From Actinomycetota bacterium (lineage in GTDB: Bacteria > Actinomycetota > Actinomycetes > Nanopelagicales > Nanopelagicaceae): a DNA stretch of 64,000 bases. The position numbers and the translations under genes were made by a program. The stretch covers positions 1 to 64,000 of the forward strand of contig JAPLBE010000012.1 in NCBI GenBank assembly GCA_026392935.1, given 5' to 3'. The notes under the pieces are model-generated. The model made no database searches and was not told the origin of the DNA. It saw only the letters and a program-made list of their open reading frames with translations. Positions 37,634-45,460 of the stretch are shown piece by piece. Position 1 is the first letter of the stretch, and each line of letters opens with the position of its first letter.

Positions 37634-38386
37634 TTAGTGGGTAAAGCGAACGGGTGATGAGAATCGAGACGGTGCAGCAACAACGCTGATTGGAAGTACT
37701 GAAACCGATTCGATTTTTCCTGGAATCCGCGTGGTCACGCCCTGCACAGTGAATTCGCCATCCCAACTTGTGATCAATTGAATTGCGTAATGACCAGCGT
37801 GTGAATATGTATGCCGTATTTCACCATCAGGAAAAGGACCTCCGGCTTTGCGAGTAAGGAAGATGACTCCATCGCCAAAGTGCCAGAGAAATGTTGGCTT
37901 AAGCCGTACTTCAACGAGCTCTCCAACAATTTCTATTTTCTTTGTGACAAGAAGTGGAATATCTGACCAGAAGTACACAGGCACTTGAATAAGCGGTGAA
38001 AAGGAAGGCGAGCAAGCGATTCCTGCAGTGGGGAGAATTTCTACCAATTTATCGCTCAGCGATGTTGCAGGTGCAGTTGAGGCAGAGCTGGCTCGCTTGC
38101 GTACGACAGGTTTCTTTGTGGAAGTTACGATCTTTGGTTTTATCTGCGCTGTGAAAACTGGCTTCGGCTTTGGCCGCACGGTTTTTCGCACAATAGGAAG
38201 TCGTGGCTTACTTGGTGCAGGCGCAACTGATTTCTTCTGCACCGCGCCCGTACCTCTTCGCCCCTCAATCACAATGGTGCCATTTTGTGTGTACACCTCG
38301 ATGCATGCTTTCTCGATGCAATCTGCGGCTTGCGCAGGATTAGTGAATAGTGCGCAAAAAAGTACGCAGATAAGTAATCTCTTCAT
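37634..38386 (-). CDS. secreted protein with PKD-like domain
   Basis: I do not recognise a named family. The 250-residue product begins with a clear signal peptide (MKRLLICVLFCALFTNPAQA, cleaved near AQA-AD). A basic, Pro/Lys-rich linker of about 70 residues follows. The C-terminal half contains a PKD-type Ig-like domain, shown by FLWHFGDG and the later HTYSHAGHYAIQLIT. Such domains bind carbohydrate or other proteins at the cell surface. The ATG at 38386 is chosen because the signal peptide begins there; an in-frame ATG eight codons upstream is possible. Confidence 0.78.
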   Translation of the reverse strand: MKRLLICVLFCALFTNPAQAADCIEKACIEVYTQNGTIVIEGRRGTGAVQKKSVAPAPSKPRLPIVRKTVRPKPKPVFTAQIKPKIVTSTKKPVVRKRASSASTAPATSLSDKLVEILPTAGIACSPSFSPLIQVPVYFWSDIPLLVTKKIEIVGELVEVRLKPTFLWHFGDGVIFLTRKAGGPFPDGEIRHTYSHAGHYAIQLITSWDGEFTVQGVTTRIPGKIESVSVLPISVVAAPSRFSSPVRFTH

Positions 38387-38465
38387 GCGCGGCAGAGTAG
38401 GTCTTTGCATTCACGAAAGCCGAAGCCAAAAAGCAATCTGTGGATAGTTATGACACTCTAGGGGT

Positions 38466-38933
38466 ATGGCTGCGCGCGATGGTGACGGATGGATCGAGTG
38501 CACTTGCGGCTCTAAACATTGGGGCAAGAATGGTGCGGCTGGCCTATTAATTATTCGTGACGGTGCAATTTTTTTACAGCATCGTGCACCATGGGTTCAT
38601 AACGGAGATACATGGGGAATTCCAGGTGGAGCTCGCGATTCTCACGAAACAGTGATTGAAGGTGCAATTCGCGAGGCAGTTGAAGAGACTGGTTTAAATC
38701 CTGATGATCTAGAACCTCTTCACACATTTACCGATGATCACAATGGCTGGAGTTACTCCACCGTAATTGCGCGTGCCAATTCCCAGTTAGAAGGGCACGA
38801 ACTCAACGATGAATCTCGCGAAGTTCGTTGGGTGAAATTCGATGATGTCACGCGCCTGCCGCTGCACCCCAGTTTTGCAAAGTCTTGGCCGTTATTGCGC
38901 CAATGTATCGATGATCTGATCACACCAAGCTAG
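38466..38933 (+). CDS. NUDIX hydrolase
   Basis: This 155-residue protein carries the NUDIX box in WGIPGGARDSH followed by the E, REAVEETGL part, matching GX5EX7REUXEEXGU. NUDIX enzymes hydrolyse nucleoside diphosphates linked to other groups; the MutT-like size fits nucleotide-pool cleaning. An N-terminal CTCGSKHWG segment is typical of an actinobacterial subgroup. Its 3' end overlaps the convergent ABC ATPase gene by 42 bp. The substrate is unknown. Confidence 0.9.
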   Translation: MAARDGDGWIECTCGSKHWGKNGAAGLLIIRDGAIFLQHRAPWVHNGDTWGIPGGARDSHETVIEGAIREAVEETGLNPDDLEPLHTFTDDHNGWSYSTVIARANSQLEGHELNDESREVRWVKFDDVTRLPLHPSFAKSWPLLRQCIDDLITPS

Positions 38934-39509
38934 AGAACTCTTATCGATATGAGCAATCACCAAGACCGTTTTACCTTTATCTCGTAGCTCTTTTAAGAGT
39001 GCAATGATGCGAGCTTTGCTCTGAACATCTTGCGCTGAGAGAGGTTCATCAAATAAGTAAATGTCTACCTCCCTTATCAACGCACGGGCGATTTCAATTC
39101 GCTGTGCCTCCCCGCCGGATAAAGTGGTAACACTTTGGTTTTCAAATCTCTTCATATCCAACTTCTGCAAAATTGAATCTACGCGTTTGCGTTCATCTCG
39201 CCCCTGACCCATTTCAATGAGTTCGCGGGTGGTGTAAGAGAGCCAATAATTTCTACTCTGCAAAACAACACTGCGCAGCTGTGATTGCTCAATTACCGAT
39301 ATCTCTTTCAGGTCGCGGCCATCGATCGCGATTCTTCCTGAACTGATTGGTAAGTCTCCGGCAAGGGCGCCTAGTAGCGAACTCTTACCGCTGCCATTGG
39401 GACCAATAATTGCGGTGATTTTTCCGGGTTCAATGGCGGCGCTGAAATCAGTGAGGACACTCTTTCCGCCGCGAATGATTGAAACGTTCTCAATATTAAT
39501 TAGCGCCAT
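38892..39509 (-). CDS. hmuV: hemin/corrinoid-type ABC transporter ATP-binding protein
   Basis: This is the ATPase of a FecCD-class importer. Walker A is IGPNGSGKSSLLGAL, the signature is LSGGEAQRIEIARAL and Walker B is DIYLFDEPLSAQD. It is short (205 residues; 250-270 is usual), with little after the switch His (VIAHID). The start overlaps the permease gene by 10 bp, so hmuT-hmuU-hmuV are coupled. Substrate class (heme, cobalamin or siderophore) is inferred from the whole operon. Confidence 0.85.
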   Translation of the reverse strand: MALINIENVSIIRGGKSVLTDFSAAIEPGKITAIIGPNGSGKSSLLGALAGDLPISSGRIAIDGRDLKEISVIEQSQLRSVVLQSRNYWLSYTTRELIEMGQGRDERKRVDSILQKLDMKRFENQSVTTLSGGEAQRIEIARALIREVDIYLFDEPLSAQDVQSKARIIALLKELRDKGKTVLVIAHIDKSSLAWCDQIIDTLAQ

Positions 39510-40474
39510 ACATCACCACTCTTTTTTAGGGTGGCAATTAAAATAGGAGCACCGATAAGTGATGTCAGCAAACCAATCGGAAGTTCAAATGGTGGAATGA
39601 GAGATCGTGCTGCGGTATCTGCAATGAGGAGAATTAGTGCACCTACGAGTCCCGAGAAAATCACCAGGATTCGATTACGTGGACCACATAAATAGCGAGC
39701 AATGTGCGGCGCAGCCAGAGAAAGAAAAGCGATAGACCCAACGCTTGACACGGTTACTGCGACAAGGACTGCCAAGATTCCAAATGCTACAAAGCGAATC
39801 CGCTGTGCGTTATGTCCAATGTGCCTTACTGATGCATCACCCAATGAGAGTAAATCAAGGGTCGGCGCACTCTTCCAAGCAATCACAGTGGCTATGACAA
39901 GCACTGGGGCTACCACGTACAGAGTCTTTGTAGTCACGAGTGAGAGCGAACCAAATGACCAAAACGAAATAGAGCGTGCATCTGGTCTGCTGACAGCCGA
40001 GAGAGTGATTCCAACAATTGCATTGAGAATTGCAGAGACACCAATACCTATGGTGATTAACTGCAGCGCAGATCGAGCTAGAGAAAATGTGAGAAGTGTT
40101 GCAGCCATTGCACCAACTGCTGCGCATACAACTGCACCAGCAGATCCGATGCCAACCAGGTTTGTGAGAACACCAATGAGAACGCCTAATGAGGCACCCG
40201 CAGAGGTTCCGAGAATTGCAGGATCTGCAAGTGGATTGTTGGTCGAACTCTGAGCAAGAGATCCTGCAATACCGAGTGCTGCACCAACAAGAATGGCTGC
40301 TGCAACACGTGGTGCGCGAATTTGCCAGATGATTTGGTGTGATGTGCTATCAGGGTTTAAAAACGGATTGAAGATGTGTCGTAAGAGTTGACTTACATCG
40401 GTTGCACCAAGAGATAAAGCAACAATAGAGATGAGTGGCAGGAGAAGAATGAGCGGAACAATCTTTTTGATCAC
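39500..40474 (-). CDS. hmuU: FecCD-family ABC transporter permease
   Basis: This 324-residue membrane protein of the FecCD/BtuC family has about nine to ten helices. Family landmarks are IWQIRAPRVAAAILVGAALG, the LADPAILGTSAGASLGVLIG segment and GSIAFLSLAAPHIAR near the ATPase-coupling loop. It joins the binding-protein gene by a one-base overlap and the ATPase gene by ten bases. Family members carry hemin, vitamin B12 or ferric siderophores. Confidence 0.9.
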   Translation of the reverse strand: MIKKIVPLILLLPLISIVALSLGATDVSQLLRHIFNPFLNPDSTSHQIIWQIRAPRVAAAILVGAALGIAGSLAQSSTNNPLADPAILGTSAGASLGVLIGVLTNLVGIGSAGAVVCAAVGAMAATLLTFSLARSALQLITIGIGVSAILNAIVGITLSAVSRPDARSISFWSFGSLSLVTTKTLYVVAPVLVIATVIAWKSAPTLDLLSLGDASVRHIGHNAQRIRFVAFGILAVLVAVTVSSVGSIAFLSLAAPHIARYLCGPRNRILVIFSGLVGALILLIADTAARSLIPPFELPIGLLTSLIGAPILIATLKKSGDVWR

Positions 40475-41394
40475 TAGGTCGCCCTCGCCATTGCAATGCT
40501 TAATTTCTGCAATAAATCAGGGGTGCGCGGACCAAAGGAAAGTAAGAGAGAATCATCAACAGCAATCACTCTCCTATTTTTGCCGGCAGTTGTCTGCGCT
40601 ATTCCAGGAAGTTGCACAAGTCCAGAAACTCCGCCCACGGATTGCAATCCTTTGCTCATAACCAAAATGACATCGGGGTTAAGTGACGCAATCAGCTCAC
40701 TTGTCATAGCGCTAAATGGTTTACTCAGAGTTGCCGCTCCAACATCTTCGGCGCCAATTGCTGCAATGAGTGAATCACCACCTGATCCTTTGCCACCGAT
40801 TAAATAGATAGAACTACCTCCGCGGAGATAGAGAAAAACAACTCGACTTTTACGTGGCGCGCTCTCTATCTGTGTCATCGAAGCATTGAGTGCTTCATTG
40901 AGTGCATCACCACTTGCAGGCACTCCAATTGCGTTCGCAATCGCAGACACTTTTGCTGACATATCACCGAGCGTCCAAGCCTCTGGTGTGGAAACAACGC
41001 GAATTCCAGCAACTCTAAGCGCATCAAGAGCGCTCTTGGGGCCACTGGATTTATCAACAATAACCACATCAGGTGTAAGAGCAATTATCTTCTCGGCAAT
41101 CACCTGATGTCCTGATGTAACAATGGGGACGCTTTTAAGGTCTTCATCTGTACTTGCAATATCTCTGCCAATTAATATTGATTTGAATCCCATCGCAGAG
41201 ATGATTTCACCCGAGCCATTAGCCAGTGCAACCACTCTCTGAGTATTCACAACATCATTGCTCGTAACTGTTGTAGCTCTTGCCGATGAAATCTCGATGG
41301 CAGTAGATTGCTTAGAACTACAACCAGTAAGTAGAAGTGCAGCGGATGTGATTGAAACAACTACGAAAGCCACCACATTCCTGTCTCTACTCAT
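40474..41394 (-). CDS. hmuT: hemin/corrinoid-type substrate-binding lipoprotein
   Basis: This is the periplasmic-binding-type lipoprotein of the importer. The lipobox LLLTGC (Cys at about residue 25) ends a signal peptide. The mature part is a type III (BtuF/HmuT-like) binding protein: RVVALANGSGEIISAMGF, TPDVVIVDKSSGPK, FLYLRGGSSIYLIGGKGSGG and a C-terminal FGPRTPDLLQKL resembling HmuT. The start overlaps nothing; an 86-bp divergent gap separates it from two secreted neocarzinostatin-like proteins. HmuT is the best match, but cobalamin or siderophore binding is not excluded. No cobalamin riboswitch is seen upstream. Confidence 0.82.
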   Translation of the reverse strand: MSRDRNVVAFVVVSITSAALLLTGCSSKQSTAIEISSARATTVTSNDVVNTQRVVALANGSGEIISAMGFKSILIGRDIASTDEDLKSVPIVTSGHQVIAEKIIALTPDVVIVDKSSGPKSALDALRVAGIRVVSTPEAWTLGDMSAKVSAIANAIGVPASGDALNEALNASMTQIESAPRKSRVVFLYLRGGSSIYLIGGKGSGGDSLIAAIGAEDVGAATLSKPFSAMTSELIASLNPDVILVMSKGLQSVGGVSGLVQLPGIAQTTAGKNRRVIAVDDSLLLSFGPRTPDLLQKLSIAMARAT

Positions 41395-41418
41395 GGATGA
41401 ATACTCTCAAATATCTTG

Positions 41419-41444
41419 CCGACACGTTGCGGCCTTGTTGTCGG
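41419..41444. promoter_or_regulatory. inverted repeat in the hmuT / neocarzinostatin-like divergent promoter region
   Basis: The 86-bp gap shared by the importer operon and the secreted-protein operon contains CCGACA (41419-41424) and its complement TGTCGG (41439-41444), 14 bases apart. This spacing places the arms about two helical turns apart, as for a dimeric repressor. It does not match the DtxR/IdeR iron box. It may be an operator, but a 6-bp repeat can arise by chance. Confidence 0.25.
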
Positions 41445-41480
41445 ATAAATGCACGAGCTATCTTCTCTATTCTTAGCAAT

Positions 41481-41969
41481 GTGCACAGCAAATATGCTCT
41501 CATCGCGGTTGTGGTTACCGCTGCCTTGATAGTGCCCACGCCTGCTTTTGCTGCAACTTCGGTCCGTGGATCAGATGGTCAAAAACTTATGGCATCTGTG
41601 ACAAGAGTTAAAAGTGGGCAAGAAATACAAGTTTCGGGGCAAGGCTTTGATGAAACGGTAGGAGTTTATCTTGCGTATTGCCTGCTACCTAAGAAAGGCC
41701 AAGCGCCATCACCATGCGGAGGTGGAGTGAATAAAGAAGGAATTGGAGATGCCTCATATTGGATCTCATCAAATGCTCCTTCCTACGCTACTGGCTTAGC
41801 AATCGCCTTCACACCTGGTGGCCGCTTTTCAGAAAAAATTCGAATAACTAAAAAGATTGGCCCGCATGATTGCAGCAAAGTTAGATGCGCCATCACCGTG
41901 AGGTCAGATCACTTGCATGAAGGTGATCGCACGCATGATCTATTTATTCCCATCACCATAAAGAAGTAG
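41481..41969 (+). CDS. secreted neocarzinostatin-fold protein
   Basis: The 162-residue product starts at GTG 41481 with a clean signal peptide (YALIAVVVTAALIVPTPAFA, cut near AFA-AT); earlier in-frame ATG starts place it behind an unlikely 28-43 residue leader. The mature domain has four cysteines, C67/C79 and C131/C136, with spacing C-x11-C and C-x4-C. These resemble the two disulfides of neocarzinostatin apoproteins (C-x9-C and C-x4-C). The end motif RSDHLHEGDRTHDLFIPI is also family-like. Neocarzinostatin folds bind hydrophobic chromophores. Beside a hemin-type importer, a role in capturing a tetrapyrrole or similar ligand is possible; this is inference. Confidence 0.75.
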   Translation: MHSKYALIAVVVTAALIVPTPAFAATSVRGSDGQKLMASVTRVKSGQEIQVSGQGFDETVGVYLAYCLLPKKGQAPSPCGGGVNKEGIGDASYWISSNAPSYATGLAIAFTPGGRFSEKIRITKKIGPHDCSKVRCAITVRSDHLHEGDRTHDLFIPITIKK

Positions 41970-41983
41970 AAACAAGGAGAAAG

Positions 41984-42964
41984 ATGTTTACATCAAGCAA
42001 GAAGGTTTTAATCGCACTCGCAATTTTCGGTTTGTTAGCTCCAGTAACCGTAATGACGCCAGCTCAGGCAGAAACATTTAAATTCTCAAGTGGCCCTCTC
42101 ACAAATCTTGATCCGGCGGGTGCGACAATTAATGGTGGCTTTACGGCCTTTCCGACAAAGGCAGGCATGTATATCCAGCAATGCATTGCACCTGTTGGCG
42201 CAGCACGCCCTGCAACATGCAGCGACACGATTCAACTCTGGGTCACTGCAGCCGGTGGTCCAGGAACTACCAGCCCTACTGGTGCGATAGCAATCAAGGT
42301 TGCAGGCTCAATTATCGGCAAGGGTGTCACGGCTGATTGCACAACTTCGCAATGTGGACTCTTCTTCCGCTTCGATCACACGGCACCTACTGATACTTCG
42401 GAAGATAAATTCTTACCGATAAGTTTTGCAAAAGGAGTAGCAGCTCCAGTACTCGCTGCAGATGAAATCACTGTGACACTCAATGGAACTCCCTTAGTTC
42501 GTAATGTGCCACGTGACTTGGCCTATCGCGCAGATGCCAAGATTGTTGCTACTGCAAAATCGGGACTAAGCGTTGCTTTAACTTCGCTCACACCTGAATG
42601 TACATACTCCAATGGAACTTTGACTGCACTTAAAGGCGCCGGTCAATGTGCACTCGCATTTTCAACTGCAGGTAATACAACTACAGCCGCAGCATCAGGA
42701 AATTTCCCATTCATTCTCGTTGCTGGCACCCAAGCCATGAGCACGCTACCCACATCTTTGAAGAGAGGCGCAACTAAAACGCTTGCGAAAGAAACAAGTT
42801 TTGGGGAGCCAATTATGTATAAGAGCGCATCAAAATCATGTTCTGTTAAAGCGAATGTGCTCAAAGCAAACAAGTCAGGAACATGTGTTGTGGATTATCA
42901 CGCAGAGGCCAAAGATGGCATGTGGCAAATGCTCCACGGCTCAGCAAGGATTCGGATTAAGTAA
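41984..42964 (+). CDS. secreted protein: neocarzinostatin-fold domain plus two Ig-like repeats
   Basis: This 326-residue protein has a signal peptide (VLIALAIFGLLAPVTVMTPA, cut near AQA-ET) and a first domain homologous to its upstream neighbour: C67/C79 (x11), C119/C124 (x4) and RFDHTAPTDTSEDKFLPI. Residues 155-326 add two repeats of the bacterial Ig-like type with a paired-Cys pattern (ECTYSNGTLTALKGAGQCAL and SCSVKANVLKANKSGTCVV). The ATG has an AAGGAGAAAG just upstream, 14 bases after the previous stop. The Ig-like repeats may attach the binding domain to the cell surface. No sortase signal or membrane anchor is seen. Confidence 0.75.
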   Translation: MFTSSKKVLIALAIFGLLAPVTVMTPAQAETFKFSSGPLTNLDPAGATINGGFTAFPTKAGMYIQQCIAPVGAARPATCSDTIQLWVTAAGGPGTTSPTGAIAIKVAGSIIGKGVTADCTTSQCGLFFRFDHTAPTDTSEDKFLPISFAKGVAAPVLAADEITVTLNGTPLVRNVPRDLAYRADAKIVATAKSGLSVALTSLTPECTYSNGTLTALKGAGQCALAFSTAGNTTTAAASGNFPFILVAGTQAMSTLPTSLKRGATKTLAKETSFGEPIMYKSASKSCSVKANVLKANKSGTCVVDYHAEAKDGMWQMLHGSARIRIK

Positions 42965-42965
42965 C

Positions 42966-44963
42966 TTACTCTTCAACACTAGAGGCAAGTCTGCGAAGTG
43001 ATTCGCGGACAGTGTCCCCATCACTGGTTCGCCACAATGGTGGCATCGAATTAAGAATGACACTTCCGTAGCGCTTTGTGACAATTCGCGAATCTAAGAT
43101 TGCGACAACGCCACGGTCGTCAATACTTCGAATGAGTCTTCCCGCACCTTGCGCCAGTAACAACGCAGCACGTGGCACCGATACTTGCATAAAACCACTG
43201 CCTCCCGATGCATCGGCTAGTGATGAACGAGCAGACATCACGGGCTCATCTGGCCGCGGAAAGGGAATCCTGTCGATCGCAACAAGGATGCACGAATTTC
43301 CCGGAACATCTACACCCTGCCACAGTGACATTGTGCCAAGCAGAATTGATGTTTCATCCTTTGCAAAACGTTCCACGAGTGGCCCAACTGCATCGCCACG
43401 TTTTTGCGTAATGATTGAAATCGGAAGATCAACAAGTACTGATCGCAGATGTGCATCCGCCGCCTCTACCCCGCGCCACGAACTAAAGAGTGCCAAGGTG
43501 CGACCGCCTGCTGCGTCAATGAGTTCGCCAAGTTCTTCAAGTACTTCTTTGCTAGGACCATCACGCCCTGGCTCTGGCAAATGTTTAGGCATATACAGCA
43601 CACCTTGGTTAGCAAAATCAAAAGGGGAACCCACATCGAGCATCTGCACATTTGCAGGATCGATATCTCCATCATCGGCTTCATCATCAGCATCTGAGCC
43701 AACAACAAAACCGATACTTCGAGCCATGGCATCAAAATTGTTTCCCACCGTCAGGGTTGCAGAGGTGGCAATGACAGGCGTTTTTGTTAACAAATTCGCA
43801 CGTAGCACATGAGAAACCGAGAGCGGTGCCAGATGCAACGTCGAAAATGTTGGTTCATACCAGAGCACATGTTCATCGCCCATTTTCAGTAACTTGCCCG
43901 CAGTAGTTGCAATCTCTTGCACCGCGCCCTTTACCCGTGCGCGTTCAGCGTTCTCATCTGGGTCAATGATTTCATCATCTGCTGCAATCAACTGAACAAA
44001 TGTTGTCGCAGTTTCTTTTAACTTTCTAATAGGCGCTTCAAGAACACTTGGTATTTCCTCTAAGCGACCTTGTGCAGCGAAATCACCTTTAATGATTTCA
44101 CCGTAATCGGCCATCGAATCGTGAAAACTATCGGCGGCATTTGTTAGTGCATCCGATGGTTTACCTGGCATGTATTTGCGTGCCATTGCGGCCGCGCGTT
44201 GCACCCGACCTGAAGTCAGTTCTTCTGTAACAGCCTGCGTTGTGCGGTCCATAAACTCGTGAGCTTCATCCAAAATAACTGCATCGCGTTCGGGCAAAAT
44301 CGGATGTGAATCAACTATTTCGATTGCAAGCAAGGTGTGGTTTGTAACTACGACATCAGCCTCTTGTGCGCGGGCTTTGGCTTTTGCTGCAAAACATTGT
44401 GCGCCCCATGCACATGAATCTGCGCCCACGCATTCACGCCCCGATAAAGAATTGGCTGCCCACACTCTTCGATCAACTTCAGGTGCATCATCACGATCCC
44501 CGGATACACCCGGAGTCTTCGCCCATGCAATTAATCGCTTCGCATCTTTCTCTAAATATGAAGATTCAAGTACTAACTCGCCATCGGGATCTGTGTCATC
44601 TGCATTCATTTTCTGCAGGCAGACATAGTTGCCAACACCTTTATAAATTCCATAGGTAATTGAACGTCCCAACGCTTTTTCTAACGCGGGCACAACTGCC
44701 GGCAAATCACGTTCGACTAACTGACGTTGCAACGCCAAGGTTGCGGTGGCTACTAATACCTTTCGGCCGTGTACAAGTGCCGGAACTAAATATGCCAGTG
44801 ACTTACCTGTTCCGGTACCTGCTTGAACCATTAAGTGATGGCTGTCAGTAAGTGCATTCGCTACTGCTTCGGCCATTTCAATCTGGCCTTCTCGAGTCGA
44901 GCCTCCAATGGCCTCAACTGCTGCATCGAGAGCAAGCCTTACCTGTGCAGATAGCTCGCTCAT
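42966..44963 (-). CDS. dinG: DinG/XPD-type ATP-dependent DNA helicase
   Basis: This is a superfamily 2 iron-sulfur helicase. Walker A is QAGTGTGKSLAYLVPAL, Walker B is VILDEAHEF, and the late motifs include GTMSLWQGVDVPG and RAALLLAQGAGRLIRS. Four cysteines of the FeS cluster lie after motif Ia: one in NYVCLQ, then CVGADSCAWGAQC. DinG resolves R-loops and branched DNA. I use the ATG at 44963 (MSELSAQVRLALD) rather than the GTG three codons upstream; 665 residues. It converges on the neocarzinostatin-like operon with a one-base gap. Confidence 0.94.
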   Translation of the reverse strand: MSELSAQVRLALDAAVEAIGGSTREGQIEMAEAVANALTDSHHLMVQAGTGTGKSLAYLVPALVHGRKVLVATATLALQRQLVERDLPAVVPALEKALGRSITYGIYKGVGNYVCLQKMNADDTDPDGELVLESSYLEKDAKRLIAWAKTPGVSGDRDDAPEVDRRVWAANSLSGRECVGADSCAWGAQCFAAKAKARAQEADVVVTNHTLLAIEIVDSHPILPERDAVILDEAHEFMDRTTQAVTEELTSGRVQRAAAMARKYMPGKPSDALTNAADSFHDSMADYGEIIKGDFAAQGRLEEIPSVLEAPIRKLKETATTFVQLIAADDEIIDPDENAERARVKGAVQEIATTAGKLLKMGDEHVLWYEPTFSTLHLAPLSVSHVLRANLLTKTPVIATSATLTVGNNFDAMARSIGFVVGSDADDEADDGDIDPANVQMLDVGSPFDFANQGVLYMPKHLPEPGRDGPSKEVLEELGELIDAAGGRTLALFSSWRGVEAADAHLRSVLVDLPISIITQKRGDAVGPLVERFAKDETSILLGTMSLWQGVDVPGNSCILVAIDRIPFPRPDEPVMSARSSLADASGGSGFMQVSVPRAALLLAQGAGRLIRSIDDRGVVAILDSRIVTKRYGSVILNSMPPLWRTSDGDTVRESLRRLASSVEE

Positions 44964-45004
44964 GAGTGGCACTTTAACGGTTCAATCGCGATACTCAATA
45001 TTCT

Positions 45005-45460
45005 TTATAGCTCAAGGAGTTTCAGTGCGGCGATTGCGCTGTCATAGCCCTTATCTTCTTTACTTCCGGGGCGACCAGAGCGAGCAATCGCTTGATCGAG
45101 ATCGTTGCACATCAAGACTCCATATCCAATCGGCTTCGAGAATTTCAATTGCACATCAATGACACCTTGCGTAACTCCTTGGCAAACGTAATCAAAGTGT
45201 GGAGTCTCGCCCTTGAGCACCAGGCCTACAGCAACTACTGCGTCGAATCCTTTTTCAAACGCTTTCTGCGCCGCCAATGGAATCTCAAAAGAACCCGGCA
45301 CATAAATAGTTTTAATCTTCTTTACATTCGCGGCTTCTAGGGCGCGTGTTGCACCAGCCACGAGATCGCCACAGATATCCATATGCCATGAGGAAGAAAT
45401 AATCGCAACCTTTGCTTTAGGCAATTGCGGAACCGAGATTGTTGGTGCGTGTCCGGCCAT
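45005..45460 (-). CDS. ribH: 6,7-dimethyl-8-ribityllumazine synthase
   Basis: RibH condenses 5-amino-6-ribitylaminouracil with dihydroxybutanone phosphate. Family motifs are VAIISSSWHMDICGDLVAGA, VPGSFEIPLAAQKA and GLVLKGETPHFDYVC (with the catalytic His), then SKPIGYGVLM. The length is 151 residues. It overlaps ribBA by one base and is the last gene of the FMN-riboswitch operon ribD-ribE-ribBA-ribH. Confidence 0.96.
   Translation of the reverse strand: MAGHAPTISVPQLPKAKVAIISSSWHMDICGDLVAGATRALEAANVKKIKTIYVPGSFEIPLAAQKAFEKGFDAVVAVGLVLKGETPHFDYVCQGVTQGVIDVQLKFSKPIGYGVLMCNDLDQAIARSGRPGSKEDKGYDSAIAALKLLEL

Noticed and set aside
43078-43812. A 244-codon open frame on the plus strand inside dinG
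   Set aside because: It is antisense to the conserved helicase core, has Ser/Arg/Pro-rich shadow composition, and no family likeness or ribosome site.
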